From Pseudokordiimonas caeni (GTDB lineage Bacteria > Pseudomonadota > Alphaproteobacteria > Sphingomonadales > Kordiimonadaceae), in NCBI RefSeq assembly GCF_026719705.1, contig NZ_JAPPRR010000002.1, forward strand, positions 187,091-251,090: a stretch of 64,000 nucleotides of DNA, written 5' to 3'. How positions within the stretch are numbered: the first letter of the stretch is position 1; every line of letters starts with the position of its first letter. Position numbers and translations under genes: made by a program. Below, one piece after another: positions 16,877-26,938 of this stretch. The notes under the pieces were generated by a model. The model searched no databases. It was given only the letters and a program-made list of their open reading frames with translations, and was not told where the DNA came from.

Positions 16877-17095
16877 TCAGCCCTCCGCAGCCCCGCGCCC
16901 TTTGGCGAGATAGGGCAGCGCGAACAGGTAAAGCCCGCTGAACAGAAGCATGAAAAGTGGCAACAGGGTCAGGAAGCCGAGCCAGGCGACCTGTTCCCCC
17001 ACGAAGCCCAGGGCGACGAAATTGGCGATCACCATCAGGGTGAAAGCGATCGACATCCAGCGGTGAAACTGGCGAATCCAATTGTTGAAATTCAT
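16877..17095 (-). CDS. Small two-helix membrane protein
   Basis: This 72-residue protein has two transmembrane segments (about 15-37 and 41-63) and a short basic C-terminus. I do not recognise a named family. ATG 17095 is chosen because GGGAGAGG stands just before it. It lies 17 bp behind an SRPBCC gene and is the third member of an ArsR-SRPBCC run, so it is probably expressed with them from the ArsR-controlled promoter at 17865-17893. Its function is unknown. Confidence 0.72.
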   Translation of the reverse strand: MNFNNWIRQFHRWMSIAFTLMVIANFVALGFVGEQVAWLGFLTLLPLFMLLFSGLYLFALPYLAKGRGAAEG

Positions 17096-17112
17096 GGGCC
17101 CTCTCCCCTTCA

Positions 17113-17511
17113 TCAATCAATGCGGCCAAGCAGTGCTTCAAGCTGCGTGAAGAAATTCGCCCAGCCATATTGCGCGCCGCGATAAGCCTGTTCCTGATCC
17201 GGGCGGAAGCCCGTCTGTTCCATCTTCAGATGCGTGCCCTTCGCGGTCGGCGTCAGGGTCCAGGTCACGATGCTTTCAAGCCCCATGGCATCCCACGTGT
17301 AGCAAAGCGAAGTTTCGGGTTCGATCTCCAGCACCTTGCAATCCACCGAACCCCAGTCGCCGTGCAGCTTGAAGCGATGACCCGTGCTCGGCACGAAGTC
17401 GTTCTTCATCAGCCAATCGGCAATCAGGTGGGGCTGGGTGAGCGCACGCCAGATTTTCTCGGGCGGATATGCGATTTCGCGCTCCACCACCACGGTGCGG
17501 GTTTCGGTCAT
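17113..17511 (-). CDS. SRPBCC (AHSA1-like) domain protein
   Basis: This 132-residue START/Bet v1-like single domain has the AHSA1-type pattern: an N-terminal strand with RTVVVEREIAYPPEKIWRALTQPHLIADW, a middle beta sheet and a long C-terminal helix (YGWANFFTQLEALL). Such proteins have a hydrophobic cavity; in bacteria they are very often paired with ArsR regulators, and their biochemical role is mostly unknown. The ATG overlaps the stop of the upstream arsR by 4 bp (ATGA), indicating coupled translation. Confidence 0.9.
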   Translation of the reverse strand: MTETRTVVVEREIAYPPEKIWRALTQPHLIADWLMKNDFVPSTGHRFKLHGDWGSVDCKVLEIEPETSLCYTWDAMGLESIVTWTLTPTAKGTHLKMEQTGFRPDQEQAYRGAQYGWANFFTQLEALLGRID

Positions 17512-17831
17512 TGGTCCATCCTTTTCAAAAGGTCTTCAAGATCATCGAAGCGCGCTTCCCAGAAGCCGGCCATTTCACGCGCCCAGTCCACAAGGGGGCC
17601 AAGTGCCGTGAGATCGGCCCGATAGTGAGTCTGGCGGCCTTCGTGGCGGTCCCGCACAAGCCCCGCTTGCCGCAACAAGGCCAGATGCTTCGATACAGCC
17701 GGTTGCGACACCCCCGCATGCAGGGTGAGCGCCCCGACCGTCTGCTCGCCCTCGCGGCAGAGACGTTCGAAGATCGCCCGACGTGTGGGGTCGGAAAGCG
17801 TCTTGAAAAGATTATCCTGAAGGCTTGTCAT
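17508..17831 (-). CDS. ArsR family transcriptional regulator 1
   Basis: This is a 107-residue winged-helix repressor with the ArsR start MTSLQDNLFKTLSDPTRRAIFERL, recognition helix around GVSQPAVSKHLALLRQAGLV and wing RHEGRQTHYRAD. The ELCVC-type metal site is lacking, so it is not a classical arsenic sensor. ATG 17831 is fixed by the family N-terminus and promoter position; a longer frame to 17990 crosses the promoter. It is first in an operon with SRPBCC and a small membrane protein. Two palindromes of its probable operator overlap the promoter. Confidence 0.92.
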   Translation of the reverse strand: MTSLQDNLFKTLSDPTRRAIFERLCREGEQTVGALTLHAGVSQPAVSKHLALLRQAGLVRDRHEGRQTHYRADLTALGPLVDWAREMAGFWEARFDDLEDLLKRMDQ

Positions 17832-17839
17832 GTTTACCC

Positions 17840-17893
17840 ATAACTCATTGGTTATGGGTTTGACGTATAACCAGATGGTTATGCGATTGTCAA
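17840..17893 (-). promoter_or_regulatory. arsR1 promoter with two operator palindromes
   Basis: On the minus strand TTGACA (17888-17893) and TTATAC (17865-17870) are spaced exactly 17 bp. The perfect palindrome ATAACCA-GA-TGGTTAT (17867-17882) fills the spacer and overlaps the -10. A second, weaker copy ATAACTCATTGGTTAT (17840-17855) lies at the start-point region 27 bp away. This layout is typical of autorepression by an ArsR dimer. Confidence 0.82.
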
Positions 17894-17968
17894 CAGGGGA
17901 CCTTGACCCGGGCTGTCCAGGGCCGCATCTTCCCGTGCGAGATCCGTTAACCTGTCGGGAGAGCATCC

Positions 17969-18424
17969 ATGGAACGTCCGGATTATCCACTTGCTGGCAC
18001 TTGCCGCTGCGGTGCTGTCGCCATTGAAATATCAGCCGACCCGATCATGACGGCGGCCTGCCACTGCCGGGGCTGCCAGCAGATGGCAGCGAGCGCCTTT
18101 TCACTGACCGCCATGGTGCCTTCGCCGGCCTTCCGCGTGACCAAAGGCGAGCCCGTAAAGGGCGGCATCAAGGGGCCGGAGCTCGACCATTATTGCTGCC
18201 CGGATTGCCATTCGTGGATGTTCACGCGGATCAAGGGCATGGATGCCTTCGTCAATGTGCGGCCCACGATGTTCGATAACCCGGTGTGGAGCCGCCCCTT
18301 CATTGAAACCATGACAGCGGAAAAGCTCGACTGGGCAACAACCCCCGCACGGCACAGCTATACAGGCTTCCCGCCGGTGGAGGATTATCCGAAGCTGATG
18401 GCAGAGTTTGCAGACGCGCGCTAG
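17969..18424 (+). CDS. GFA/CENP-V family zinc-binding protein
   Basis: This 151-residue protein has the glutathione-dependent formaldehyde-activating enzyme fold. Zinc-binding cysteines are visible at C12-R-C14, C31-H-C33-R-G-C36 and C76-C77-P-D-C80. A few family members bind S-hydroxymethyl-glutathione; most have no known substrate. ATG 17969 follows GGGAGAG. It is divergent from arsR1 and converges on arsR2, between two ArsR-SRPBCC modules, but has no sign of sharing their promoters. Confidence 0.88.
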   Translation: MERPDYPLAGTCRCGAVAIEISADPIMTAACHCRGCQQMAASAFSLTAMVPSPAFRVTKGEPVKGGIKGPELDHYCCPDCHSWMFTRIKGMDAFVNVRPTMFDNPVWSRPFIETMTAEKLDWATTPARHSYTGFPPVEDYPKLMAEFADAR

Positions 18425-18429
18425 GCGCC

Positions 18430-18771
18430 TCAGCCGTTCTCTTCTTCATCGAGAAGAGCGCCGAGCCGGTCGAGGCGGCGTTCCCACAGGGTGCGGCGTT
18501 CGCTGAGCCAGCGTTCGGCAGTCGCAAAGGTTTCGGGCATCAGGTGGCAGGTGCGCACCCGCCCCTGCTTCTCGGTGCGGACAAGGCCGCTTTCCTCAAG
18601 CGCCTGAATGTGTTGCACGACGGCCGCAAGCGACATATCGAGCGGCCGGGCGAGATCGGACACCGACGAAGGTTGGCGGCTGAGCGCATCAAGGATTGCC
18701 CGGCGGGTGGGGTCGCCAAGCGCCTGGAAGATGCGGTCCACCTTCGCCGGTTCCATCCCGGCGCCGGTCAC
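18430..18771 (-). CDS. ArsR family transcriptional regulator 2
   Basis: This regulator of 113 residues (108 from the internal ATG 18756) has the ArsR opening VDRIFQALGDPTRRAILDAL, recognition helix near DMSLAAVVQHIQALEESGLV and wing TEKQGRVRTCHLM. It lacks the metal-binding cysteine pair. The GTG at 18771 overlaps the end of the upstream SRPBCC gene. Gene order here is target first, regulator second, the reverse of the 17.5-kb module. Likely operators are the palindromes at 19272 and 19317. Confidence 0.9.
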   Translation of the reverse strand: MTGAGMEPAKVDRIFQALGDPTRRAILDALSRQPSSVSDLARPLDMSLAAVVQHIQALEESGLVRTEKQGRVRTCHLMPETFATAERWLSERRTLWERRLDRLGALLDEEENG

Positions 18772-19250
18772 AATGTGCCTTCAAGGAAACGGGCCAGCCG
18801 CTCGATCAGGTCTTCCCAGCCCTGACGGCGCATCTCGATCCCGTCGCCGCCCGCAAAGAAGGCCGCCTGTTCGGTGAAGATGAGCTTCGAGCCGGTGCCA
18901 TCGGGCAGGAATTCGACCGTTGCGAGCGAGGATGATATCCGCGCCTCCCCGACCGTCATCGTGTAGGCATTCACGATGCGGGCGTCTTCAACGATGTCCA
19001 TATAGACGGTATCGTTGATGCAGGGCGTGCCCTCCTCGATCGGCTTGTCCGCCACAAAGCGGAAACAGGCGCGCTCGGTGCCGCCCACGCGGAAATCCAT
19101 GTCGAAGGAATCGACGTGGAAGCCCGTGCTTTCCGCAAACCAGCGGCGCTTTTTCGCGGGATCGCGGAAGGCATCGAAGGCCTTGGCGGGGCTCGCCTTA
19201 TAGTGGCGCACAATCGTGAAATTGCCATGGGTGACGGTCGGATCGGACAT
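18768..19250 (-). CDS. SRPBCC domain protein 2
   Basis: This 160-residue AHSA1-type SRPBCC protein starts with FTIVRHYKASPAKAFDAFRDPAKKRRWF and ends in the long helix (RRQGWEDLIERLARFLEG). It is only distantly similar to the SRPBCC protein at 17.1-17.5 kb. The cavity ligand is unknown. It is co-transcribed with ArsR 2, whose start overlaps its stop, from a promoter region with a perfect 18-bp palindrome directly upstream. Confidence 0.9.
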   Translation of the reverse strand: MSDPTVTHGNFTIVRHYKASPAKAFDAFRDPAKKRRWFAESTGFHVDSFDMDFRVGGTERACFRFVADKPIEEGTPCINDTVYMDIVEDARIVNAYTMTVGEARISSSLATVEFLPDGTGSKLIFTEQAAFFAGGDGIEMRRQGWEDLIERLARFLEGTL

Positions 19251-19271
19251 GATTTTTCCTCGCTGAATATT

Positions 19272-19331
19272 GTTAAGTTGATACTTAACTATACAAACAT
19301 CAGGAATCAGTCAAGTGATAACTTAAGTATC
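19272..19331. promoter_or_regulatory. arsR2 operator region (two palindromes)
   Basis: GTTAAGT-TGAT-ACTTAAC (19272-19289) is a perfect inverted repeat just upstream of the SRPBCC gene. A second imperfect copy centred on ACTTAAGT lies at 19317-19331. On the minus strand TTGACT and TATAGT sit between them, spaced about 15 bp. The half-site differs from that of arsR1, so the two modules probably do not cross-talk. Confidence 0.72.
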
Positions 19332-19332
19332 A

Positions 19333-19845
19333 TTACAGGGCCGCCGCCAACGAGATGAGCTTGGTGACCGTATTGATATTGCGGGAGGTGCCATTGTTCG
19401 CCGCCGGCACCTGCAGCTTCGATGCCGCCATGCCGTCGCCGTAGAAGATGTAAATCTCGCGCTCGCCCAGCACGATCTGCTCGTCCAGCTGATGGCGGAC
19501 GCGCGTGAGCGTATCGGCGGGCGGTGCCTCATTGAGGAAGGTGACGAGCGTGCGGTTGGGGGCTGCATCCGGGAACGGATTGGCCGCAAGGGCGGCTGCC
19601 ATTTCATCGGGCTTCCGGGTGATCACGCCAACGGGTTTGCCTGCATAGGCCAGAAGCCTCGCTTCCAGCGCCTGCCGCACCTCGGGCTCCGCGAGCGGGC
19701 TTTTGAACAGCACATTGCCGCTGGCGATGTAGGTCTTCACATCCCGGAACCCGATTTCCTCGCACATGGCCTTCAGCTCCGCCATCGGCAGCTTGCCGGT
19801 GCCGCCCACATTCACGGCGCGCAGGAGCGCGATATAGGTTTGCAT
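19333..19845 (-). CDS. DUF1697 family protein
   Basis: At 170 residues this has the DUF1697 signature: N-terminal ALLRAVNVGGTGKLPMAELKAMCEEIGF, then VKTYIASGNVLF and the C-terminal TSRNINTVTKL. The family has a ferredoxin-like core and no established function. ATG 19845 is the only sensible start. The stop lies almost inside the arsR2 operator region, so readthrough into the SRPBCC gene is possible. Upstream is a DUF1810 gene on the same strand. Confidence 0.93.
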   Translation of the reverse strand: MQTYIALLRAVNVGGTGKLPMAELKAMCEEIGFRDVKTYIASGNVLFKSPLAEPEVRQALEARLLAYAGKPVGVITRKPDEMAAALAANPFPDAAPNRTLVTFLNEAPPADTLTRVRHQLDEQIVLGEREIYIFYGDGMAASKLQVPAANNGTSRNINTVTKLISLAAAL

Positions 19846-19890
19846 TTTTCTTGCCCCGTCTTTTCCTCGCTGGGGACGAGTATGGCGGGC

Positions 19891-20325
19891 TCAGGCCCCT
19901 TGAAGCAAGGCGAGTGTCTTCTCGTCCGGCTCGCCGCCATAGAAGGCCTCAAGGGCCGCCAGGAAAAGATAGGTATCCTCGGGCTCGCTGGCAGCCTCGC
20001 GGAAGAGCGTCATGGAGGACCGGAATTTCATGGCATCCACCTCGCCAAGGATCGTCTTGGCCGATTTGTCCGTATGCCCCAGCATCAGGCGGGTCATGTG
20101 GCGCAGGCGGGAACCCAGCACAGGGTGGCCGAGATAGGCTTTCGCTTCATCCAGCGAGCCGATGGCATAGTCGGCCGCCATGGTGCTGGCGCCAAGCCCC
20201 GCGACCTGCGGGAAGATATACCATATCCAGTGCGTCGCCTTGCGCCCGGCCGTGAGCTCCGCCTCCACACGGTCGATCACCGGTGCCTGCGCCTTGACGA
20301 AACGGTTGAGATCGAAGGAATCCAT
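19891..20325 (-). CDS. DUF1810 family protein
   Basis: This 144-residue protein shows the DUF1810 pattern: LNRFVKAQAPVIDRVEAELTAGRKATHWIWYIFPQ, then the GLGASTMAADYAI and SLDEAKAYLGHPVLGSRL segments. It is a cytoplasmic, all-helical family with no confirmed activity. The gene lies between a katG terminator and DUF1697 and is read in the same direction as both. Confidence 0.92.
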   Translation of the reverse strand: MDSFDLNRFVKAQAPVIDRVEAELTAGRKATHWIWYIFPQVAGLGASTMAADYAIGSLDEAKAYLGHPVLGSRLRHMTRLMLGHTDKSAKTILGEVDAMKFRSSMTLFREAASEPEDTYLFLAALEAFYGGEPDEKTLALLQGA

Positions 20326-20342
20326 GTCTCATCATAGCAGAA

Positions 20343-20369
20343 AGCCCCCGCTTTGTGCGGGGGCTCTCC
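20343..20369 (-). terminator. Intrinsic terminator after katG
   Basis: A 9-bp GC-rich stem (AGCCCCCGC with GCGGGGGCT) and 5-nt loop, followed on the minus strand by TTCTGC, lies in the short gap between katG and the DUF1810 gene. The T tract is weak. Confidence 0.65.
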
Positions 20370-20390
20370 GGATTTTTCCTGTAGCCGTGC

Positions 20391-22649
<2,259 letters not shown>

Positions 22650-22787
22650 GGCATGCTCGAGACAGATACGGGCGAACAGCACACCGCCGTCCGGCATTCG
22701 GCCATGGGCTCCGGTCGGGTCAATGCTCGCAGACAGACACTATAGCGTCCAATTGAGTGGCATTGTGACTGTGATCAAGTTTCCCGA

Positions 22788-22820
22788 TGAAAAAAGGCCC
22801 CCGCGAGATGCGGAGGCCTT
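22788..22820 (-). terminator. Intrinsic terminator after the M2 peptidase gene
   Basis: On the minus strand GGCCTCCGC-ATCTC-GCGGGGGCC (one G-U pair) runs into TTTTTTC. Confidence 0.88.
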
Positions 22821-22845
22821 TGCCTTGTCGATTGCAGGAAGGGGA

Positions 22846-24675
22846 TCACTCCCAGCCGCAGGTGCGGTCCTTGTTCTGCTCGTCGAGCCATTCCTTGAGC
22901 GGCGCGAAGTAAGCAAGCACAGCGGACGCATCCATCTGGCGGGTGCCGGTGAAGGCTTCAAGCGCGTCAGGCCACGGCTTCGAGGCACCCATCGCCAGCA
23001 TGGCCTTCAGTTTCTCGCCCACTTCCTTGTTGCCATAGAAGCTGCAGCGATGCAGCGGGCCTTCGAACCCGGCCTGCTCGCACGCAGCCTTGTAAAGCTG
23101 GAACTGCAGGATATGGGCAAGGAAGTAACGGGTGTAAGGCGTGTTGCCCGGAATGTGGTACTTGGCACCCGGATCGAAGTCCGCCTCAGTGCGCTCCACC
23201 GGTGCCGACAGGCCCTGATACTGGCGGCGCAGTTTCCACCAGGCGGTATTATACTGGTCCGGCGCGATTTCGCCGTTGAAGACACCCCAGCGCCAGCGGT
23301 CAACCATCAGGCCGAACGGCAGGAAGGCCACCTTGTCGAGCGCCTGTTTCAGCAGGAGCCCGGTATCGGCCGAGGCATCCGGCTCCTTGTCCAGAAGGCC
23401 AAGCTCCACGAGATAGGCCGGCGTGGTGGACAGCGCCACCGCATCGCCGATCGCTTCGTGGAAGCCATCATGCGCGCCGCCGCGGAACAGGATGCTCTGC
23501 GGTGCATAGTTTGTGTAATAGAAGATGTGGCCAAGCTCATGATGCATGGTGCGGAAGTCTTCACCCGTCACCTCGGTGCACATCTTGATCCGAACGTCGG
23601 AGGTGGTGATATCCCAAGCCGACGCATGGCACTGCACATCGCGGTCGCGCGGCTTGGTGATCAGCGACCGTTCCCAGAAGGTTTCCGGCAGTTCAGGGAT
23701 GCCGAGCGAGGTGAAGAACTGCTCGCCGGTCTCCGCGATCTTCATCGCGTCATAGCCCTTCTCGTTCAGAAGCGCCGTGAGGTCATAGCCCGGGTCGGCG
23801 TCGCCCGTGGCCACCAGGTCGAAAATCTCGCCCCATTGCTGCGCCCAGACGTTACCCAGAAGATGCGCCGGGATCGTGCCATCTTGGGGCATGGTGCGGC
23901 TGCCATAATAGTCGGAGAGCTTGGCGCGCACATGGCACTGCAGCGACTGATAAAGCGGCTTCACTTGCCCCCACAGGCGCTCGGTCTCCGCCGTGAAATC
24001 GTCGGCCGGCATGTCATAGCCCGACCGCCACAGCGCGCCGGTGTCGGCAAAGCCGAGGTCGCGCGAGCCGGCGTTCGCCAGTTCCACCATGCGGGCATAT
24101 TTGTCCTTCATGGGGGCCGAGACCTGACGCCAGCCTGCCCACACGTCCTTCAGTTCTTCCGGGTCGCGGCTATTTGCCATGATGCGGATGATGTCGCGGT
24201 CATTCAGGCAGGTGCCGTCTTCCTTGCAATATTTGCCGGTGGCATACATGGAATCAAGATCGGCCTTGATGGTGGCAAGCTCGGACGCGAGCGCCGGGTC
24301 GGACGGGGCCGGGATGGTCAGGCCCTGCTTCATGATTTCAAGCTTGCGGCGGGTTTCGGCGTCCACTTCCACTTCGTTGAAGCGGGCGGCATCCTTCGCC
24401 AGTTCCATCGACAGCGCGGTGGAGGCCTCGTCGGCGCGGGCGGCAAGGAAGCTCGTATCCACGGTCACGAAATTGGCCTGCACCCAGGCGGCGCGGGCGG
24501 CATATTCGCGGTCGGTTTCGAGCCGGGCTTCGGCGTCGGCCACAAAGGCCATGGCTTCGGCGGCGGTCGGCGCGGCGGGTGCCTTTGCCTCTTCCTTCTT
24601 GTCACCGCACGCAGCAAGGGCGGCGGCAAGTGCAACGGCAATCGCAAGCCGCGAAACGCTGGCTGGTCGTATCAT
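22846..24675 (-). CDS. M2 family metallopeptidase (ACE-like peptidyl-dipeptidase), lipoprotein
   Basis: The 609-residue protein begins with a lipoprotein signal ending in the lipobox LAAC (Cys about residue 22), so it should be anchored facing the periplasm. An Ala/Lys-rich linker precedes the helical M2 peptidase domain. The zinc site is HELGH near residue 376-380, with the third ligand in the downstream HEAIGD segment. M2 enzymes remove C-terminal dipeptides. ATG 24675 is preceded by AGGGGGAT. It stands alone, with its own terminator. A 16-bp palindrome lies just before it. Confidence 0.95.
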   Translation of the reverse strand: MIRPASVSRLAIAVALAAALAACGDKKEEAKAPAAPTAAEAMAFVADAEARLETDREYAARAAWVQANFVTVDTSFLAARADEASTALSMELAKDAARFNEVEVDAETRRKLEIMKQGLTIPAPSDPALASELATIKADLDSMYATGKYCKEDGTCLNDRDIIRIMANSRDPEELKDVWAGWRQVSAPMKDKYARMVELANAGSRDLGFADTGALWRSGYDMPADDFTAETERLWGQVKPLYQSLQCHVRAKLSDYYGSRTMPQDGTIPAHLLGNVWAQQWGEIFDLVATGDADPGYDLTALLNEKGYDAMKIAETGEQFFTSLGIPELPETFWERSLITKPRDRDVQCHASAWDITTSDVRIKMCTEVTGEDFRTMHHELGHIFYYTNYAPQSILFRGGAHDGFHEAIGDAVALSTTPAYLVELGLLDKEPDASADTGLLLKQALDKVAFLPFGLMVDRWRWGVFNGEIAPDQYNTAWWKLRRQYQGLSAPVERTEADFDPGAKYHIPGNTPYTRYFLAHILQFQLYKAACEQAGFEGPLHRCSFYGNKEVGEKLKAMLAMGASKPWPDALEAFTGTRQMDASAVLAYFAPLKEWLDEQNKDRTCGWE

Positions 24676-24693
24676 GATATCCCCCTGGAAATT

Positions 24694-24709
24694 TGTTTCG
24701 GTTGAAACA
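24694..24709. promoter_or_regulatory. Palindrome TGTTTC-GGTT-GAAACA upstream of the M2 peptidase
   Basis: A 16-bp sequence with perfect 6-bp arms lies 19-34 bp before the start codon. It could be an operator overlapping the promoter or a small mRNA hairpin; no cognate regulator is adjacent. Confidence 0.4.
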
Positions 24710-24795
24710 CACTTCACGGTAAAGGCACCGACCTTGTCAATGCCCCGTGCGGCGAACCGACGCCAAAAACTTATGGCCTGCGCGGCCGCAGCCCG

Positions 24796-25269
24796 CTAAT
24801 GCCGGCGGGCGATGGCGGCGTGTTCGGTTTTGCCATCCATCAGCCGGGCGAAGGCATCGCGCTTCACATGCACAAGTGTCGTGTGGTCGCCCGCTTCGAA
24901 ATAGATGTCCTCGATGCCATCAAGCCGTTTGTCGACAATCGTGCGCATGTCGTAGGCAGTGCCAAGCGCGGGCACGGCACCGGGGTCGCAGTCCGGGAAC
25001 ATACGGCTGGCTTCGTCCTCGCTCGCGAGGCCCAGCCGTTCATCCAGCCGGTGGCTAAGTTCGGCAAGGTCGATCTGGTGCGAGGCGGGGACCACGGCCA
25101 CCAGATAGCCGCGATCGGATTTCAACAGCACGCCCTTGGCAAGCTCGGCACCCGGAATGTGGGCGACGCGGGCAATGCGCTGCGCCGTGACCGCACGGTC
25201 ATGCGGCATCAGGTCGAAGGCGACACCTTTCTTCTCCAGATAGGTCTGGATGGTGGGGGAAACGGACAT
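24796..25269 (-). CDS. YbaK/ProX-family aminoacyl-tRNA deacylase (copy 1)
   Basis: This 157-residue protein has the YbaK/EbsC fold with IQTYLEKKGVAFDLMPHDRAVTAQRIARVAHIPGAELAKGVLL and the lysine expected to bind the tRNA 3' end (K about residue 51). The family hydrolyses mischarged aminoacyl-tRNA in trans. GDHTTLVHVKRDAF near the end is typical of the branch often annotated as YbaK domain protein. ATG 25269 has AGGAGG before it. A second YbaK-like gene lies at 58284-58757; the two are divergent in sequence and probably differ in specificity. Confidence 0.85.
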   Translation of the reverse strand: MSVSPTIQTYLEKKGVAFDLMPHDRAVTAQRIARVAHIPGAELAKGVLLKSDRGYLVAVVPASHQIDLAELSHRLDERLGLASEDEASRMFPDCDPGAVPALGTAYDMRTIVDKRLDGIEDIYFEAGDHTTLVHVKRDAFARLMDGKTEHAAIARRH

Positions 25270-25431
25270 TCTCGGCCTCCTCTGGGTCGGGGGTTCAGGA
25301 CCAGTCGGACGCAATACAGATGTCGGGGAAGCATATCATAGAAGCCCCGACAATCCCACCTGCAGGTTGAGGGAGACGGACGCGCAATCACACTGTAGGC
25401 TCTGCCCATTGACCGGAAGGGGGAGCCACTA

Positions 25432-26112
25432 ATGGCGCTGACACTGCATTATCATCCGCTATCGTCTTATTGCCACAAAGCGCTGATCGCCCTTTACGAG
25501 CTGGACGCCCCCTTCACCCCCGCCATCCTCAACCTGATGGACCCGGCGGAGCGCGAGCGGTTCCTGAAAATCTCGCCCATGGGCAAGATGCCGGCACTGG
25601 AGGACACAACGCGCGGCGAAACGGTCACCGAATCGTCGATCATCATCGAATATCTGGACCAGCATTATCCGGGCGCGCGGCCGCTGCTGCCGACCGACGC
25701 CGACACCTGCCTGATGGCCCGCAAGATGGACCGGGTTTTCGACCTGTATGTAATGACACCCTTACAGAAGATCATCGGCGACGGCTTCCGGCCTGAAGAC
25801 GGGCGCGACACCATCGGCGTGGCTGAGGCGCACGCCACACTCAAGGCGGCCTACGGGATGCTCGACCGGCATTTCTACGGCCGCACATGGGCGGCAGGCG
25901 AAAGTTTCAGCCTTGCCGACTGCGCGGCCGCCCCGGCCCTGTTCTATGCCCGCACGCTCGAACCCTTCGGGGAAGATAACGACCTTCTCGCCGCTTATTT
26001 CGAGCGGCTGTGCGAACGGCCATCCTTTGCGCGCGTCCTTATGGAAACCAGACCCTGGTTCCATATGTATCCGCGCGTCGATGCCGTCGAAGCCCGGTTC
26101 CTGGCCGACTGA
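25432..26112 (+). CDS. Glutathione S-transferase family protein
   Basis: This is a 226-residue GST. The N-terminal thioredoxin-like domain starts LTLHYHPLSSYCHKALIALYEL, with Ser/Cys candidates for thiolate stabilisation at S9-S10 and C12. The cis-proline lies in GKMPALE and ESSIIIEYLD follows. The C-terminal helical domain contains the fold-stabilising SLADCAAAPALF. AAGGGGGAG precedes ATG 25432. It runs alone on the plus strand and ends 3 bp before the convergent RidA stop. The substrate is unknown. Confidence 0.9.
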   Translation: MALTLHYHPLSSYCHKALIALYELDAPFTPAILNLMDPAERERFLKISPMGKMPALEDTTRGETVTESSIIIEYLDQHYPGARPLLPTDADTCLMARKMDRVFDLYVMTPLQKIIGDGFRPEDGRDTIGVAEAHATLKAAYGMLDRHFYGRTWAAGESFSLADCAAAPALFYARTLEPFGEDNDLLAAYFERLCERPSFARVLMETRPWFHMYPRVDAVEARFLAD

Positions 26113-26115
26113 CGC

Positions 26116-26544
26116 CTATTTCTTCGCGATACACTCAAGCTCAACCTTCGCACCCATGGCGAGGCCATTGGCCCCAAAAGCGCTGCGGGCCGGCTTGTTG
26201 CCGGGGAAATAGGTGACATAGACCTTGTTGAAATCGGCCCATTCGCTGATGTCAGCGAGGAAAACGGTGCATTTCACCACCCGGTCCATGCCCACCCCGG
26301 CGCGGGCAAACGCTGCCTTGGTGTTTTCCATCGCCTGTTTCGCTTCGGCTGCCATGCCGCCTTCGACAAGCTTGCCGTCCTTGTCGCCGATCTGGCCCGA
26401 GGCAAAGACGAAGCCACCGGCTTCCACCGCTGCCGAGAAAGGCAGATTGGCGCTCGCCCCTTCCATACTATGGAAGACGATATCGTCGGCCGAGGCCGCA
26501 AAGGTGAAACCGACGCTCGCGATCAGGATTGCTGCAGCTTTCAT
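26116..26544 (-). CDS. Exported RidA family protein
   Basis: The 142-residue product has a Sec signal (about 1-19, ending FAASA) and then a YjgF/YER057c/UK114 domain ending in VELECIAKK. Cytoplasmic RidA deaminates reactive enamines, and the catalytic Arg normally lies in the segment here reading NKPARSAFGANGLAMGAKVELE. An exported form suggests action in the periplasm. It is followed upstream on the same strand by an alkyltransferase-like gene 12 bp away. Confidence 0.87.
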   Translation of the reverse strand: MKAAAILIASVGFTFAASADDIVFHSMEGASANLPFSAAVEAGGFVFASGQIGDKDGKLVEGGMAAEAKQAMENTKAAFARAGVGMDRVVKCTVFLADISEWADFNKVYVTYFPGNKPARSAFGANGLAMGAKVELECIAKK

Positions 26545-26556
26545 GAAATCCTCCCC

Positions 26557-26937
26557 TTAGCCCGGCCAGTGCCGGATGACGCTCATATAATCGACCATAT
26601 CGAAACCGGTGGCCTCGCACCAGTCCGAGCCGGGCCCTTCCCAGGCAACCTTCTTCCAGTCCACCTTGCCGGACCTTGAGAACTCGACCCCCTCGGCTTC
26701 GAGCGCGATGCGCTGGCGTTCGGACCCCGGCCGCGGGCTGATCCCGCCCGAGGCATTGATGATGCGCTGCCACGGCACATCTGTATCCGTCGGCAGCCCG
26801 TTCATGGCAAAGCCGACAATCCGCGGGGTGGAGCCGGGCACAAGCGTGGAGATCATCCCGTAGCTCGCGACCCGCCCCGGCGGGATCATCCGCACCAGAT
26901 CATGGATCGCTGCGAACAGCCCCTCGCCCACCGGCAT
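26557..26937 (-). CDS. Alkyltransferase-like protein (ATL, MGMT family without the active Cys)
   Basis: This 126-residue protein consists only of the MGMT DNA-binding domain. The alkyl-acceptor PCHR motif is replaced by V-P-W56-Q-R, the hallmark of ATL proteins such as E. coli YbaZ. ATLs bind O6-alkylguanine and flag it for nucleotide-excision repair rather than transferring the alkyl group. The arginine finger is probably R39. It follows the racemase gene by 1 bp, so translation is probably coupled. Confidence 0.9.
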   Translation of the reverse strand: MPVGEGLFAAIHDLVRMIPPGRVASYGMISTLVPGSTPRIVGFAMNGLPTDTDVPWQRIINASGGISPRPGSERQRIALEAEGVEFSRSGKVDWKKVAWEGPGSDWCEATGFDMVDYMSVIRHWPG

Positions 26938-26938
26938 G

